Source: Eurosta solidaginis
Lineage: Eukaryota; Arthropoda; Insecta; Diptera; Tephritidae
Length of the DNA: 64,000 nt
Reading direction: 5' to 3'
Assembly: GCF_040869045.1 (NCBI RefSeq)
Contig: NC_090319.1
Span: 60,236,779 to 60,300,778 of the forward strand
Within the stretch, counting starts at the first letter, position 1; each line of letters opens with the position of its first letter. Shown here in pieces: positions 36,801-48,800 of this stretch. The notes under the pieces are model-generated. The model ran no database searches, was not told the DNA's origin, and was given only the letters and a program-made list of their open reading frames with translations. Made by a program: the position numbers and the translations under genes.

Positions 36801-39800
36801 ATGAGTTATACCAATACAAAAACTTTGACAAGGTGATAGGTAAAGCCACGTTCTCAAAGTTCAAAAATCATTTATGGTATCTCTCACCGGAAACAGTTTG
36901 TTTGGCACTATTTTATGAACAAATTTTAAAAGAAACAAAACAAAAAATGGTTGCAGCTCTAGGAAAAGACAATTACTTTGTAGGAAAAAAGTATGACTTT
37001 GTAATAGGAAGTGAAGAAAGAGTATTTGCCAATGATCTAGATCAGTTTGTAAGTAAAAGCAGCTCAGATTTTTTCGATAGGTTTTGCATAAATAAAGAGT
37101 TTCTTCATTCAGACCCAAATTGTTGGGTAACTAACGAAAATTATATTAAAGCTGTTGATAGATTAAAAAATTTGAAAGTCGTAAACGATACGGCAGAGAG
37201 AGGAGTTAAACTTGTAGAAGAGTACAACAAAATCTTATCCAAAAACGAAGAGGACAAACAATACATACTATAAAGAAACATACCCAAACGCTACAAAGCA
37301 ATCTTTATCACAACCATTGGTTATTTAGAAATTTATTGTTTAATTATGATGTAAAATGAACGAACATGAATTTATTGTTATTTTATTTATAACTTGAAAA
37401 CTCAATAAAAAAAACAAATTATATAATTTATATAATTAGAGACCAATTATACAGCGAACAACGGGACATTCATATGTCTTAGCAGCTAAAGGCATCAGCC
37501 TTTGCACTGATATGAATGCTGGAGATTCGAGTTCAACGCTCAGCTCCCGAAAAGCTAGCTGATGAAGAAGTGAAATTCAGAAACATGTCCTAGTAATCAT
37601 CGCCGTTTGTAAACTTACAATTTTTCTCTAATATCAATTACAAAATCCATTGTATAAAGCAATATGAGCAATGCTCGCTAATTAAATACATATGAACAAA
37701 TTATTCACATTTTTTGAGCCTCCATCGGTTAATCTGAAAAATCACTTTAATTTTTCGAGTCTCCATAGGGTAGTCTGAACTTTCACCCCCTTCGACACGC
37801 CTTAGGCTTTTTCCAATCGTATGTGATATCTCCGACCATAGTGATATATATTTCGGGTATTAGATAAAAAGAAAAATCTCTTTTATTTGTCGAGTCTCCA
37901 TAGGATGGTCTGAACTTTACCCCCCTGCGACACGCCTTAGGCTTTTCCAATCATAACCAAATTTTGTATGTGATATCTCCGACCATAGTGATATTTATTT
38001 CGGGTATTAGATAAAAAGAAAAATCACTTTTATTTTTCGAGTCTCTATAGGGTAGTCTGAACTTTTACCCCCGGCGATACGCCTTAGGCTTTTATAATCA
38101 TAACCAAATTTTGTGTGTGATATCTCCGACCATAGTGTTATCTATTTCGGGTATTAGATAAAAAAGAAAAATCACTTTTATTTTTCGAGTCTCCATAGGG
38201 TAGTCTGAATTTTACCCCCCTGCGACACGCCTTAGGCTTTACCAATCATAACCAAATTTTGTATATGATATCTCCTACCATAGTGATATCTATTTCGGGT
38301 ATTAGATAAAAAGAAAAATCACTTTTATTTTTCGAGTCTCCATAGGGTAGTCTGAACTTCAACCCCCCTGCGACACCCCTTAGGCGTTTCCAATCGGGAC
38401 CAGAATTTACATCTGACATAGGGCTACCGATTTCGAGTATTAGATAAAAAGAAAAATCATTTTTATTTTTTGAGTCTCCATAGAGCAATTTCAACTTTGA
38501 CCCCCCTGCGACACGCCTAAACCATCTCCAATCGGGATAAAAAATTTTGTGCAATATAGTTGACCGTGGTGCAACCGATCTAGGAGGTGAAACTGGAAAA
38601 AATACTACATTCGATTATAAGGACCGCCCTAAAGTACATACATGTAACATACCCGTCAAAAATCTGGCGATTATTTATATAAGCAATATGGAATATCAAT
38701 AAGCCCAAATATACGCACTAAAACGAAGGAAAGAATTTCCCAGAAAAAATGCACGGGTGGTTTCAAGCCAGGGCGCAATACTGTTGTGAAACGTCAAAAC
38801 GATACTGATTATGCAAAGCCAATCCGTCAAGCTCAAGCTCTTCGAAGTAGTCCATTGGCCAAACAACAGTGTGTGAGGCAACAAACGAGCATAATGAGTA
38901 GTAAGATGAAACACAGGTACGACAAGAACAACAATTCGGAAGGTTTCCTGGAGGGAGATCTGTTATACACCTCTTATCGGCGGAAAAGTGTTCCATCAAA
39001 ATTTCAGTGTAGCTGGGAATGCCCATACAAAGTTGTGAAGCGGATCAGTGATGTCGTCTATCGCATACAAACAATTGGGAAACCACGAAATAGAAGGGTG
39101 GTTCATTTGCAGAGGCTAACAGCGGTTGCGTTGAGAGATTTGTTTGATCGGTACGAAGTTAGAAGCTATTACCACACATACACACCCATATAACTAGAAA
39201 ACAAACGTGAATATCAGATACATAAAGGAGAAATAAATAAGCAGCTGTTCGCGAAAAGTCTACACCTTAGGATAAAATTTGCGAACAAGGCAACAGAGAG
39301 TATAAAAGCAGCGCAAGCTCCGGAATAATTAATCAGTTTGATTTTGACACGCTATTAGTGAAGTAAGCGAGTATTGTAACTGTGCAGTATTACTGTCGGA
39401 GTAGGGTTGTAAATAAAGAACATTTTGCTTCCTGAATATTTGAGTTATTTATTCAACAGTTCAGCAATTCGAACGTTAACAGAAGCAGCAAAATAATCAG
39501 GACTTTCCCAAAATTCGTTACAATATATAAGCTTGTAAATAAATAAATACATTCATAATTATTATTACCTTGTTCATTGTGGTTGTTATTGATTCCCTGT
39601 TGTTCTAGCAATGACAATATACCCAATTCGACAAGCACTTTCTCATTCCGTCATCAAGCCTCTACGGTGGATATTTCTCAAGACATTAAGTGTACAAGTT
39701 GGGTATGTTGAGAAAAGGTATATCGCAAAGACAGCAGTGTGTGGCATGTTGAGAGAAAGTGTGCCCTAAAGTTTGTAATGTGACGCAGGACGCCCCTGCT

Positions 39801-42800
39801 GTTAGGGCAAGTGTGTGACATTTTTAAAGATATTTAGTTTGCTACCAATGACATAGCAATGTTAAAAGGGCATAGAATGTGTATGGACGAGGGTTGCCCC
39901 TGCTGCAAAGGATATGCGAATTTCCCTGCGCAGTAGGGTTGCCAAATTTTTATTTCGTGTTCCCGAGACAAACCTCAAATTTGAGCCAAATTCCTGGGAT
40001 TTTTAAAAATTTCCCGGGACATTTGAAAAATAAGAAACTCCAATATATATGTATGGGTTGCTCATTCGGCGAAATAATTTTTAGATAGAATTAAACTTTT
40101 TCAACTCATTTATTTATAACAAATATTTTTATGAAACAGGCTAACAATGAATACGTTTACTGTATTTAATGCGAATTCAATATTCTATGGATTCATTTTC
40201 CAAATGTTAGGTGTGCGAAATGTCAAACATTGACAATAGCTTCGTTCGGGTACTCCAGTTTTCTGTTGATTTTGCAAGTTTTACAGGTTTTTCTATTCGC
40301 GTACCCGGATCTCCAAAAAAATGAAGAAAAAGAGAGAGTAAAGTGACATTTCATGCTCACGCTGAGACCTGCAATTTTCTAAGATTTTTATTACCGATCA
40401 GTTTCTTTGGCATGCAAATTTTTAATTTTTATAAGCTTTTCTGATCTAATTGTTGATAGTGCGAATAAAAGAGACTTATTCCACCTTTTAACTCAACGTT
40501 TCGCAAAATTTCCTTGGCATCATCAGGAGTTAAGATATCTCTATCTATTTAACAAGAGAAAGCGAACATTACAATAAGTTTTGTGTATTTTTTTACATAC
40601 ATATATATAGAGACATGTAAGGAGACGGTGAACATGATTACACATAAAACAAAAATTACACTTGACAATAATGTTAATTTTGAACTTACTTACATAAAAA
40701 TGTGTTGATTTAATTATTAAAATATGTGAAAACCATTAAACTATTAAAACTAAATCAAAAATCGATACCATCGTTTTTTGTGGTAAACTTGTCACTATAA
40801 ATTTTATAAACATAATAAATATGAAGCGGCAATATTGTCAGTGTCTTCTCTTCTGTTAATCGTATGTTCTCTTTTTTGAAGTATTCGAAGGCTCTCTATG
40901 GTGTATCTCGTTTTTTCTCTTTGTCCAATATTCTTGTATTTGCAAAGTCAGCTGTGTGGTTGTTTGTTACCGCGTGTTGAGATAAAGCTGTGCTTTGTTT
41001 TTGTTTGCGTATGTCGGCTTCGTGTTCAGCTAATCGCGTACCTAGTGTTCTTTTAGTTGTACCGATGTACACTTTGTTGCAGTTTTCGCTGTCGTTGCCT
41101 TTGCACTGTATTTCATATACTACATTACTTTGTTGTTGGATATCTATAGGGCTTTTTGTTTTTGTGAAACACGTCGCTAGAGTGCAATTCGATTTAAATG
41201 CTAATGTTGTGTGGGATGTTTTCTTATTATTATGATCATGTGCGAGACTTTCTGTCAGCCTGGGAATGTATGTGACACTGAAGTATCGCTTTGTTTGGTT
41301 GTCTATATGTGGTGTTTGTTTTGTTGTGTTTTTTATGTCCATTAGTTTTTTGTCGATTAGATTGGTTATTAAGTAGTCGGGGTAGTTATTCTTTTTAAGC
41401 GTCTTTTTAATTTTTCTTACATTGGTCTCATGAAACTGTTGATGGCTTATTGATAATACTTTATGTATAAAATTATTTGCTGTATTAATTTTATATTTAA
41501 AAGGCTGACAAGAAAAATAGTTAATTATGCGCCCAGAAGCCGTTGGTTTAGAGTACCAATCTAAAATCAAATTATTGTTGTTGTTGTGAATGCGGGTGTC
41601 CAAGAAAGGGATACTGCCATTTACTTCTTTCTCTACAGTGAATTTTAACTTGTTGTGGTATTTGTTCAGTGTATCTAAAATTATATTTGCGTCGTCCTTT
41701 TTCATAATCGCGAAGATGTCGTCTACGTATTTGACGAGAAATTTGATTTGTATGCCGTGTTGTTTTTGGAGTTCCATGAATGTGAATTTGAGTACATCGT
41801 CCATGACTATGTCGGCAATAGTGGGGGAGAGGGGGTTGCCCATGGGCATGCCATAAGTTTGTGTATACATCTTGTCGTTGTGTGTGAAGTAATTGTTATC
41901 TTTGAGGCAGAAATCTAATATGCTTTGGAACTTGCTCTTTGATATAGTCGTGTTTTTTGCTATTTCTTCCCATTTCCGCATTATGATTTTTGACGCTAAA
42001 TTTGTTGATATGTTGGTGAACAAGGAGACAACATCGAACGACACTAACACATCTTTTTCACAAACATTTATATTGTTTAGTCTTTCTTTTAATTCATATG
42101 AGTTTTTCATGTTGAGTTCAGGCGAAATCAACGATATCAATATTTTTCCTATAAATTTGGACAGCTGGGACATTGGTGCACGAAACAATTGGACGTAGCG
42201 GACATTCAGGTTTGTGGATTTTTGGTAGCCCATATAAACGAGGGGCAGTTGCTGCCGTGCTGGTCAATTGTTGTTTTTCTCTTAAGCTAATGTGTTTGCC
42301 TTTATATAGTTCGTATACCATGTTGTTGTTTTTCCATTGTAGTGTGTTTGTTGGATCGCCTCTAACTACTTTGTAAGTATTCTTGTCTCCTAGTAGATTT
42401 TCCATTTTAGTGTTGTAGTCCATTTTGTAGAGTGCTATTGTTTTGTTTCCTTTGTCGCTGTCTGTCATGGCTATGTCGTCTTTGTGTGTCTTAAGGAACG
42501 CTTTCGTTTTTCTATATGTTTCTAATATGAATTTTTTCACAGAATTGTGCCTGATGTTGCGCTTAAAATTCATAATTCTGTTGCTAAGATTATTTCTTGC
42601 TACTTCCTTTCCTTTTTCTGTTTCTAAAGTTTCAAAAACTTGTTCCATTTCGGCTATTGTTTGGACAGAGGAAAAATTTTTTGTTGTAGTTGGCAATGTA
42701 AATTTTTTGCCTAAAGACAGTAGCCACTTGACATCCTCGGGAAATTCTATATTTGTATCGTTGACAAACCATTCGGAGTTAAGGCTGATGCCTAATTTCC

Positions 42801-45800
42801 GAATTTGCTCGTGTTTGAGCTTCTGAATTTTGGAAGAAATGGTTGTTTCACTTTGTTTACCGACATTATTACTTAGAGAGTTTTGCTTGACGACGATTTT
42901 GTTATTTGGCGTATTTGTTGATGTACGTTATATTATTTGTTTGCGTGATTTCAATATTGAGAATTTTTAAGAAAAATTGGTGTTTTCTTTTTTCTATTTG
43001 TTGCTGTACTTTTTCGGATGTTGTGTCTATTAGCGTGCTTTTTAGTGTGTTTGAAAGATGGTTCGGTATGAGGCCGTATCTTTTACATTCCAGTAAATAT
43101 TTTAGTTGTTGTGATTGCTTAGCTAATTTAATTTTCTGTTTTGCTTCTCAACGAAGATGAATTTAAGGCAGTCGTCGTCAAGCAAAACTCTCTAAGTAAT
43201 AAGATCGGTAAACAAAGTGAAACAACCATTTCTTCCAAAATTCAGAAGCTCAAAAACGAGCACATTCGGAAATTAGGCATCAACCTTAACTCCGAATGGT
43301 TTGTCAACGCTACCAATATAGAATTTCCCGAGGATGTCAAGTGGCTACTGTCTTTAGGCAAACAATTTACATTGCCAACTACAACAAAAAATTTTTCCTC
43401 TGTCCAAACAATAGCCGAAATGGAACAAGTTTTTGAAACTTTAGAAACAGAAAAAGGAAAGGAAGTAGCAAGAAATAATCTTAGCAACAGAATTATGAAT
43501 TTTAAGCGCAACATCAGGCACAATTCTGTGAAAAAATTCATATTAGAAACATATAGAAAAACGAAAGCGTTCCTTAAGACACACAAAGACGACATAGCCA
43601 TGACAGACAGCGACAAAGGAAACAAAACAATAGCACTCTACAAAATGGACTACAACACTAAAATGGAAAATCTACTAGGAGACAAGAATACTTACAAAGT
43701 AGTTAGAGGCGATCCAACAAACACACTACAATGGAAAAACAACAACATGGTATACGAACTATATAAAGGCAAACACATTAGCTTAAGAGAAAAACAACAA
43801 TTGACCAGCACGGCAGCAACTGCCCCTCGTTTATATGGGCTACCAAAAATCCACAAACCTGAATGTCCGCTACGTCCAATTGTTTCGTGCACCAATGTCC
43901 CAGCTGTCCAAATTTATAGGAAAAATATTGATATCGTTGATTTCGCCTGAACTCAACATGAAAAACTCATATGAATTAAAAGAAAGACTAAACAATATAA
44001 ATGTTTGTGAAAAAGATGTGTTAGTGTCGTTCGATGTTGTCTCCTTGTTCACCAACATATCAACAAATTTAGCGTCAAAAATCATAATGCGGAAATGGGA
44101 AGAAATAGCAAAAAACACGACTATATCAAAGAGCAAGTTCCAAAGCATATTAGATTTCTGCCTCAAAGATAACAATTACTTCACACACAACGACAAGATG
44201 TATACACAAACTTATGGCATGCCCATGGGCAACCCCCTCTCCCCCACTATTGCCGACATAGTCATAGACGATGTACTTACTCAACATCACATTCATGGAA
44301 CTCCAAAAACAACACGGCATACAAATCAAATTTCTAGTCAAATACGTAGACGACATCTTCGCGATTATTAAAAAGGACGACGCAAATATAATTTTAGATA
44401 CACTCAACAAATACCACAACAAGTTAAAATTCACTGTAGAGAAAGAAGTAAATGGCAGTATCCCTTTATTGGACACCCGCATTCACAACAACAACAATAA
44501 TTTGATTTTAGATTGGTACTCTAAACCAACAGCTTCTGGGCGCCTAATTAACTATTTTTCTTCTCAGCCCTTTAAATATAAAATTAATACAGCAAATAAT
44601 TTTATACATAAAGTATTATCAATAAGCCGTCAACAGTTTCATGAGACCAATGTAAGAAAAATTAAAAAGACTCTTAAAAAGAATAACTACCCTGACTACT
44701 TAATAACCAATCTAATCGACAAAAAACTAATGGACATAAAAAAAAAAACAAAACAAACACCAAATATAGACAACCAAACAAAGCGATACTTCAGTGTCAC
44801 ATACATTCCCAGGCTGACAGAAAGCCTCGCACATGATAATAATAATAAGAAAACATCCCACACAACATTGGCATTTAAATCGAATTGCACTCTAGCGACG
44901 TGTTTCACAAAAACAAAAAGCCCTATAGATATCCAACAACAAAGTAATGTAGTATATGAAATACAGTGCAAAGGCAAAGGCAACGATAGCGAAAAGTGTA
45001 CATCGGTACAACTAAAAGAACACTAGGTACGCGATTAGCTGAACACGAAGCCGACATACGCAAACAAAAACAAAGCACAGCTTTATCTCAACACGCGGTA
45101 ACAAACAACCACACAGCTGACTTTGCAAATACAAGAATATTGGACAAAGAGAAAAGAGAAAAAACGAGATACACCATAGAGAGCCTTCGAATACTTCAAA
45201 AAAGAGAACATACGATTAACAGAAGAGAAGACACTGACAATATTGCCGCTTCATATTTATTATGTTTATAACATTTATAGTGACAAGTTTACCACAAAAA
45301 ACGATGGTATCGATTTTTGATTTAGTTTTAATAGTTTAATGGTTTTCGCATATTTTAATAATTAAATCAAAACATTTTTATGTAAGTAAGTGCAAAATTA
45401 ACATTATTGTCAAGTGTAATTTTTGTTTTATGTGTAATCATGTTCACCGTCTCCTTACATATCTCTATATATATGTATGTAAAAAAATACACAAAACTTA
45501 TTGTAATGTTCGCTTTCTTTTATTAAATAAATATAGATATATTAACTCCTGATGATGCCAAGGAAATTTGGCGAAACGTTGAGTTAAAAGGTGGAATAAG
45601 TCTCTTTTATTCGCACTATCAACAATTAAATCAGAAAAGCTTATAAAAATTAAAAATTTGCAATTTTCTGTTGGTAAAATTTTTGCCAACAGCAATTTAC
45701 AAACAGAACAAGTAGGGAAGGCTAAGTTCGGGTGCAACCGAACATTACATACTCAGTTGAGAGCTATGGAGACAAAATAAGGAAAATCACCATGTAGGAA

Positions 45801-48800
45801 AATGAACCTAGGGAACCCTGGAATGTGGTTGTATGACATGTGTATCAAATGGAAGGTATTAAAGAGTATTTTAAGAGAGAGTAGGCCATAGTTCTATGGA
45901 TGGACGCCATTTAGGGATATCGCCATAAAGGTGGACCAGGGCTGACTCTAGAATTTGTTTGTACGATATGGGTATCAAACGAAAAGTGTTACTGAACATT
46001 TTAAGAGGGAGTGGGCAATAGGTCTATAGGTGGACGCCTTTTCGAAATGTCGCCATTAGGGTGGGCCAGGGGTGACTCTAGAATGTGTTTGTATGATATG
46101 GGTATCAAATGAAAGATGGTAATGAGTATTTTAAAAGGGAGTAATCCTTAGTTCTATAGGTGGACGCCTTTTCGAGATATCGCCATAAAGGTGGACCAAG
46201 GGTGACTCTAGAATGTTTGTACGATATGGGTATCAAACGAAAGGTGTTACTGAGCATTTTAAGAGGGAGTGGACACTAGGTCTATAAGTGGACGCCTTTT
46301 CGAGATATCGTCATTAGGGTGGGCCAGGGGTGACTCTAGAATGTGTTTGTACGATATGGGTATCAAACGAAAGATGTTACTGAGCATTTTAAGAGGGAGT
46401 GGGCATTAGGTCTATTGGTGGACGTCTTTTCGAGATATCGCCATTAGTGTGGGCCAGGGGTGACTCTATAATGTTTGTACGATATGGGTATCAAACGAAA
46501 GGTGTTACTGAGCATTTTAAGAGTGAGTGGACATTAGGTCTATAGGTGGACGCCTTTTCGAGATATCGCCATTAGGGTGGGCCAAGGGTGACTCTATAAT
46601 GTGTTTGTACGATATGGGTATCAAATGAAAGGTGGTCATGAGTATTTTAAAAGGGAGTAATCCTTAGTTCTATATGTGGACGGCTTTTCGAGATATCGCC
46701 ATAAAGGTGGACCAAGGGTGACTCTAGAATGTTTGTACGATATGGGTATCAAACGAAAGGTGTTACTGAGCACTTTAAGAGGGAGTGGGCATTAGGTCTA
46801 TAGGTGGACGCCTTTTAGAGATATCGCCATTAGGGTGGGCCAGGGTGACTCTACAATGTGTTTGTACGATATGGGTATTAAATGAAAGGTGGTAATGAGT
46901 ATTTTAAAAGGGAGTAATCCTTAGTTCTATAGGTGGACGCCTTTTCGAGATATCGCCATTAGGGTGGGCCAGGGGTGACTCTATAATGTGTTTGTACGAT
47001 ATGGGTATCAAATGAAAGGTGGTCATGAGTATTTTAAAAGGGAGTAATCCTTAGTTCTATATGTGGACGGCTTTTCGAGATATCGCCATAAAGGTGGACC
47101 AAGGGTGACTCTAGAATGTTTGTACGATATGGGTATCAAACGAAAGGTGTTACTGAGCACTTTAAGAGGGAGTGGGCATTAGGTCTATAGGTGGACGCCT
47201 TTTAGAGATATCGCCATTAGGGTGGGCCAGGGTGACTCTACAATGTGTTTGTACGATATGGGTATTAAATGAAAGGTGGTAATGAGTATTTTAAAAGGGA
47301 GTAATCCTTAGTTCTATAGGTGGACGCCTTTTCGAGATATCGCCATAAAGGTGGACCAAGGGTGACTCTAGAATGTTTGTACGATATGGGTATCAAACGA
47401 AAGGTGTTACTGAGCATTTTAAGAGGGAGTGGGCATTAGGTCTATAGGTGGACGCCTTTTCGAGATATCGCCATTAGGGTGGGCCAGGGGTGACTCTGGA
47501 ATGTTTGTACGATATGGGTATCAAACGAAAGGTGTTACTGAGCATTTTAAGAGGGAGTGGGCATTAGGTCTATAGGTGGAGGCCTTTTCGAGACATCGCC
47601 AATAGGGTGGGCCAGGGGTGACTCTAGAATGTTTGTACGATATGGGTATCAAACGAAAGGTGTTACTGAGCATTTTGAGAGGGAGTGGACATTAGGTCTA
47701 TAGGTGGACGTCTTTTCGAGATATCGCCATTAGGGTGGACCAGAGGTGACTCTAGAATGTTTGTACGATATGGGTATCAAACGAAAGGTGTTACAGAGCA
47801 TTTTAAGAGGGAGTGGGCATTAGGTCTATAGGTGGACGCCTTTTCGAGATATCGCCATTAGGGTGGGCCAGGGGTGACTATAGAATGTGTTTGTACGATA
47901 TGGATATCAAATTAAAGGTATTAATGAGGGTTTTAAAAGCGAGTGGCCCTTAGATGTATATGTGAAGGTGTTCTCGCAATATCGACCAAAATGTGGACCA
48001 GGTGATCCAGAAAATCATCTGTCGGGTACTGCTAATTTATTTATATATGCAATACCACTAACAGTATTCCTGCCAAGATTCCAAGGGCTTTTGATTTCGC
48101 CTTGTAGAACTTTTTCATTTTCTTCTACTTAATATGGTAGGTGTCACACCCATTTTACAAAGTTTTTTCCAAAGTTATATTTTGCGTCAATAAAACAATC
48201 CATTTACCATGTTTCATCCCTTTTTTCGTATTTGGTATAGAATTATGGCATTTTTTTCATTTTTCGTAATTTTCGATATCGATAAAGTGGGCGTGGTTAT
48301 GGTCGGATTTCGGCCATTTTTTATACCAAGATAAAGTGAGTTCAGATAAGTAGGTGGGCTAAGTTTAGTAAAGATATATCGTTGTTTGCTCAAGTTATTG
48401 TGTTGTGAACTGTGTATAAAACCTGGGCGTGGCTTCCACCGATTTCGCCCATTTTCACAGAGAACAGTTACCGTCATAGAGTCTATGTCCCTACCAAATT
48501 TGAGAAGGATTGGTAGATTTTTGTTCGACTTATGGCATTAAAAGTATTCTAGACAAACTAAATGAAACTGGGCGGAGCCACGCCCATTTTGAAATTTTCT
48601 TTTATTTTTGTATTTTGTTGCATCATATCATTACAGGAGTTGAATTTTGACTTAATTTACTCATATACAGTAAAGATATTAAATGTTTTGTTAAAATTTG
48701 AATTAAAAAAAAAAATTTTTTTAAAAGTGGGCGTGTTCTTCATCCAATTTTGCTAATTTTTATTTAGCACATACATATATAGTAATAGTAGTAGCGTTCC

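Larger units (their letters stand above)
34439..38631 (+). mobile_element. 4.2-kb hAT-like transposon with subterminal repeat arrays
   Basis: 8-bp duplication atgtacat (34431-34438) / aagtacat (38632-38639), 7 of 8. Ends TAGGGTGGTCCTTAT and the inverse of ATAAGGACCGCCCTA. Inside each end, inverted copies of a 110-148 bp unit (tggagactc, aaaataaaagtgatttttct, gtgtcgcaggggggt): about two on the left and six on the right. One transposase-like gene in between, and a secondary insertion at about 37525-37690. Confidence 0.82.

Noticed and set aside
37745..38540. Regularly spaced repeats as a possible CRISPR array
   Set aside because: Units of about 147 bp without unique spacers inside a eukaryotic transposon; subterminal transposon repeats explain them.
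40990..44983. Several 80-130 codon frames antisense to the Penelope copies
   Set aside because: They appear in mirror positions in both copies only because the sense sequence is the same; no family features.
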